From AP-15 sp035503615 (GTDB taxonomy: Bacteria; Pseudomonadota; Alphaproteobacteria; ATCC43930; CGMCC-115725), in contig DATJTI010000039.1 in the NCBI GenBank assembly GCA_035503615.1, forward strand, positions 1 to 20,721: DNA of 20,721 bases, read 5' to 3'. A program made the position numbers and the translations under genes. Below the pieces are notes generated by a model. The model was given only the letters and a program-made list of their open reading frames with translations, was not told where the DNA came from and ran no database searches. Shown one piece after another: positions 20,537 through 20,721 of this stretch (position 1 is the stretch's first letter; every line of letters begins with the position of its first letter).

Positions 20537-20608
20537 TGCGCCGGTGCCAGAGATCAGATCTGCGCCGGTGCCAGAGATCGGATCTGCGCCGGTGCCGGAG
20601 GTCAGACC
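20537..20608. repeat. Three 24-bp tandem repeats at the 3' end of mobA
   Basis: Units at 20537-20560, 20561-20584 and 20585-20608 all start TGCGCCGGTGCC. The first two differ at one base; the third differs from the first at three. The mobA stop codon (20602-20604) lies in the third unit, so the array probably grew out of the gene's 3' end into the spacer toward chpT. It is not a CRISPR: there are no spacers. Confidence 0.85.
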
Positions 20609-20721
20609 GATGCGGCGGTTTCGAGCAACTTCACCGCTGCCGCGAGGTCCTCGGGGCGGTTGGTGTTGAAAAACGGATCGACCGGCTGATCGGCGAACGG
20701 CACCGTCACAAGCTGGTGGCG
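20602..20721 (-). CDS. mobA: Molybdenum cofactor guanylyltransferase, C-terminal fragment
   Basis: Only the last 39 codons and the stop fall in the window. The peptide contains VPFADQPVDPFFNTNRPEDL, followed by AAAVKLLETAASV. The DPFFN-N-PEDL signature is the characteristic C-terminus of MobA, which attaches GMP to molybdopterin to form the guanine dinucleotide cofactor of DMSO-reductase-family enzymes. The gene continues beyond the window. Its stop codon lies within the third unit of a 24-base tandem repeat. chpT follows on the same strand after 228 bases. Confidence 0.8.
   Translation of the reverse strand, partial: RHQLVTVPFADQPVDPFFNTNRPEDLAAAVKLLETAASV

Noticed and set aside
20537..20608. 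CRISPR-like array
   Set aside because: Units are directly adjacent, with no spacers, and only three copies exist.

Overview
This window looks like an ordinary chromosomal segment of a GC-rich alphaproteobacterium. The evidence is a CtrA master response regulator lying next to a ChpT-type histidine phosphotransferase, a DUF3576-leuS-lptE-holA cluster, an aroQ-accB-accC-aat cluster beside a DUF2155 gene, and a TAT-dependent Rieske protein. A Rhodospirillales/Acetobacteraceae-like host is my inference; the sequence alone does not fix the genus. I found no tRNA, rRNA, CRISPR array, prophage, integron or insertion sequence.

Layout. 1-3865 is almost all minus strand: an NAD-binding beta-hydroxyacid dehydrogenase (cut by the window edge) with a carboxymuconolactone decarboxylase-like partner, a secreted EF-hand protein, and a luciferase-like oxidoreductase coupled to a YggS/PLP-homeostasis gene. 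3942-8865 is a plus-strand housekeeping block: DUF3576 lipoprotein, leucyl-tRNA synthetase, LptE and DNA polymerase III delta. A single Rieske gene (petA) faces it on the minus strand without petB or petC. 9735-11470 holds a galactonate-dehydratase-like enolase-superfamily enzyme overlapping a hotdog thioesterase. 11486-14671 is more accessory: a conserved protein of unknown function, a possible 44-residue membrane protein, a secreted alpha/beta hydrolase with an extra C-terminal domain, a CopD-like membrane protein and a LigE-like glutathione transferase. 14854-17833 is aroQ-accB-accC-aat, tightly packed with GTG starts in 4-base overlaps, followed by a convergent DUF2155 gene whose 3' end overlaps aat by 118 bases.

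The most interesting part is 18223-20437. A stretch of about 770 bases without a convincing protein gene carries several near-perfect palindromes, a strong minus-strand intrinsic terminator with no obvious gene feeding it, and a small ORF whose ribosome-binding site nearly copies that of ctrA. It ends in a good sigma70-type promoter with CtrA-like TTAAC half-sites 20 bases apart at the -10/+1 region, then ctrA itself. ctrA and chpT lie tail to tail and share the bases of their stop codons (CTAA). TTAACCAT, the CtrA half-site, also covers the chpT start codon and overlaps the predicted -10 of the EF-hand gene. Together these suggest a compact CtrA-ChpT cell-cycle module with local autoregulation. 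That is inference from motifs, not demonstrated.
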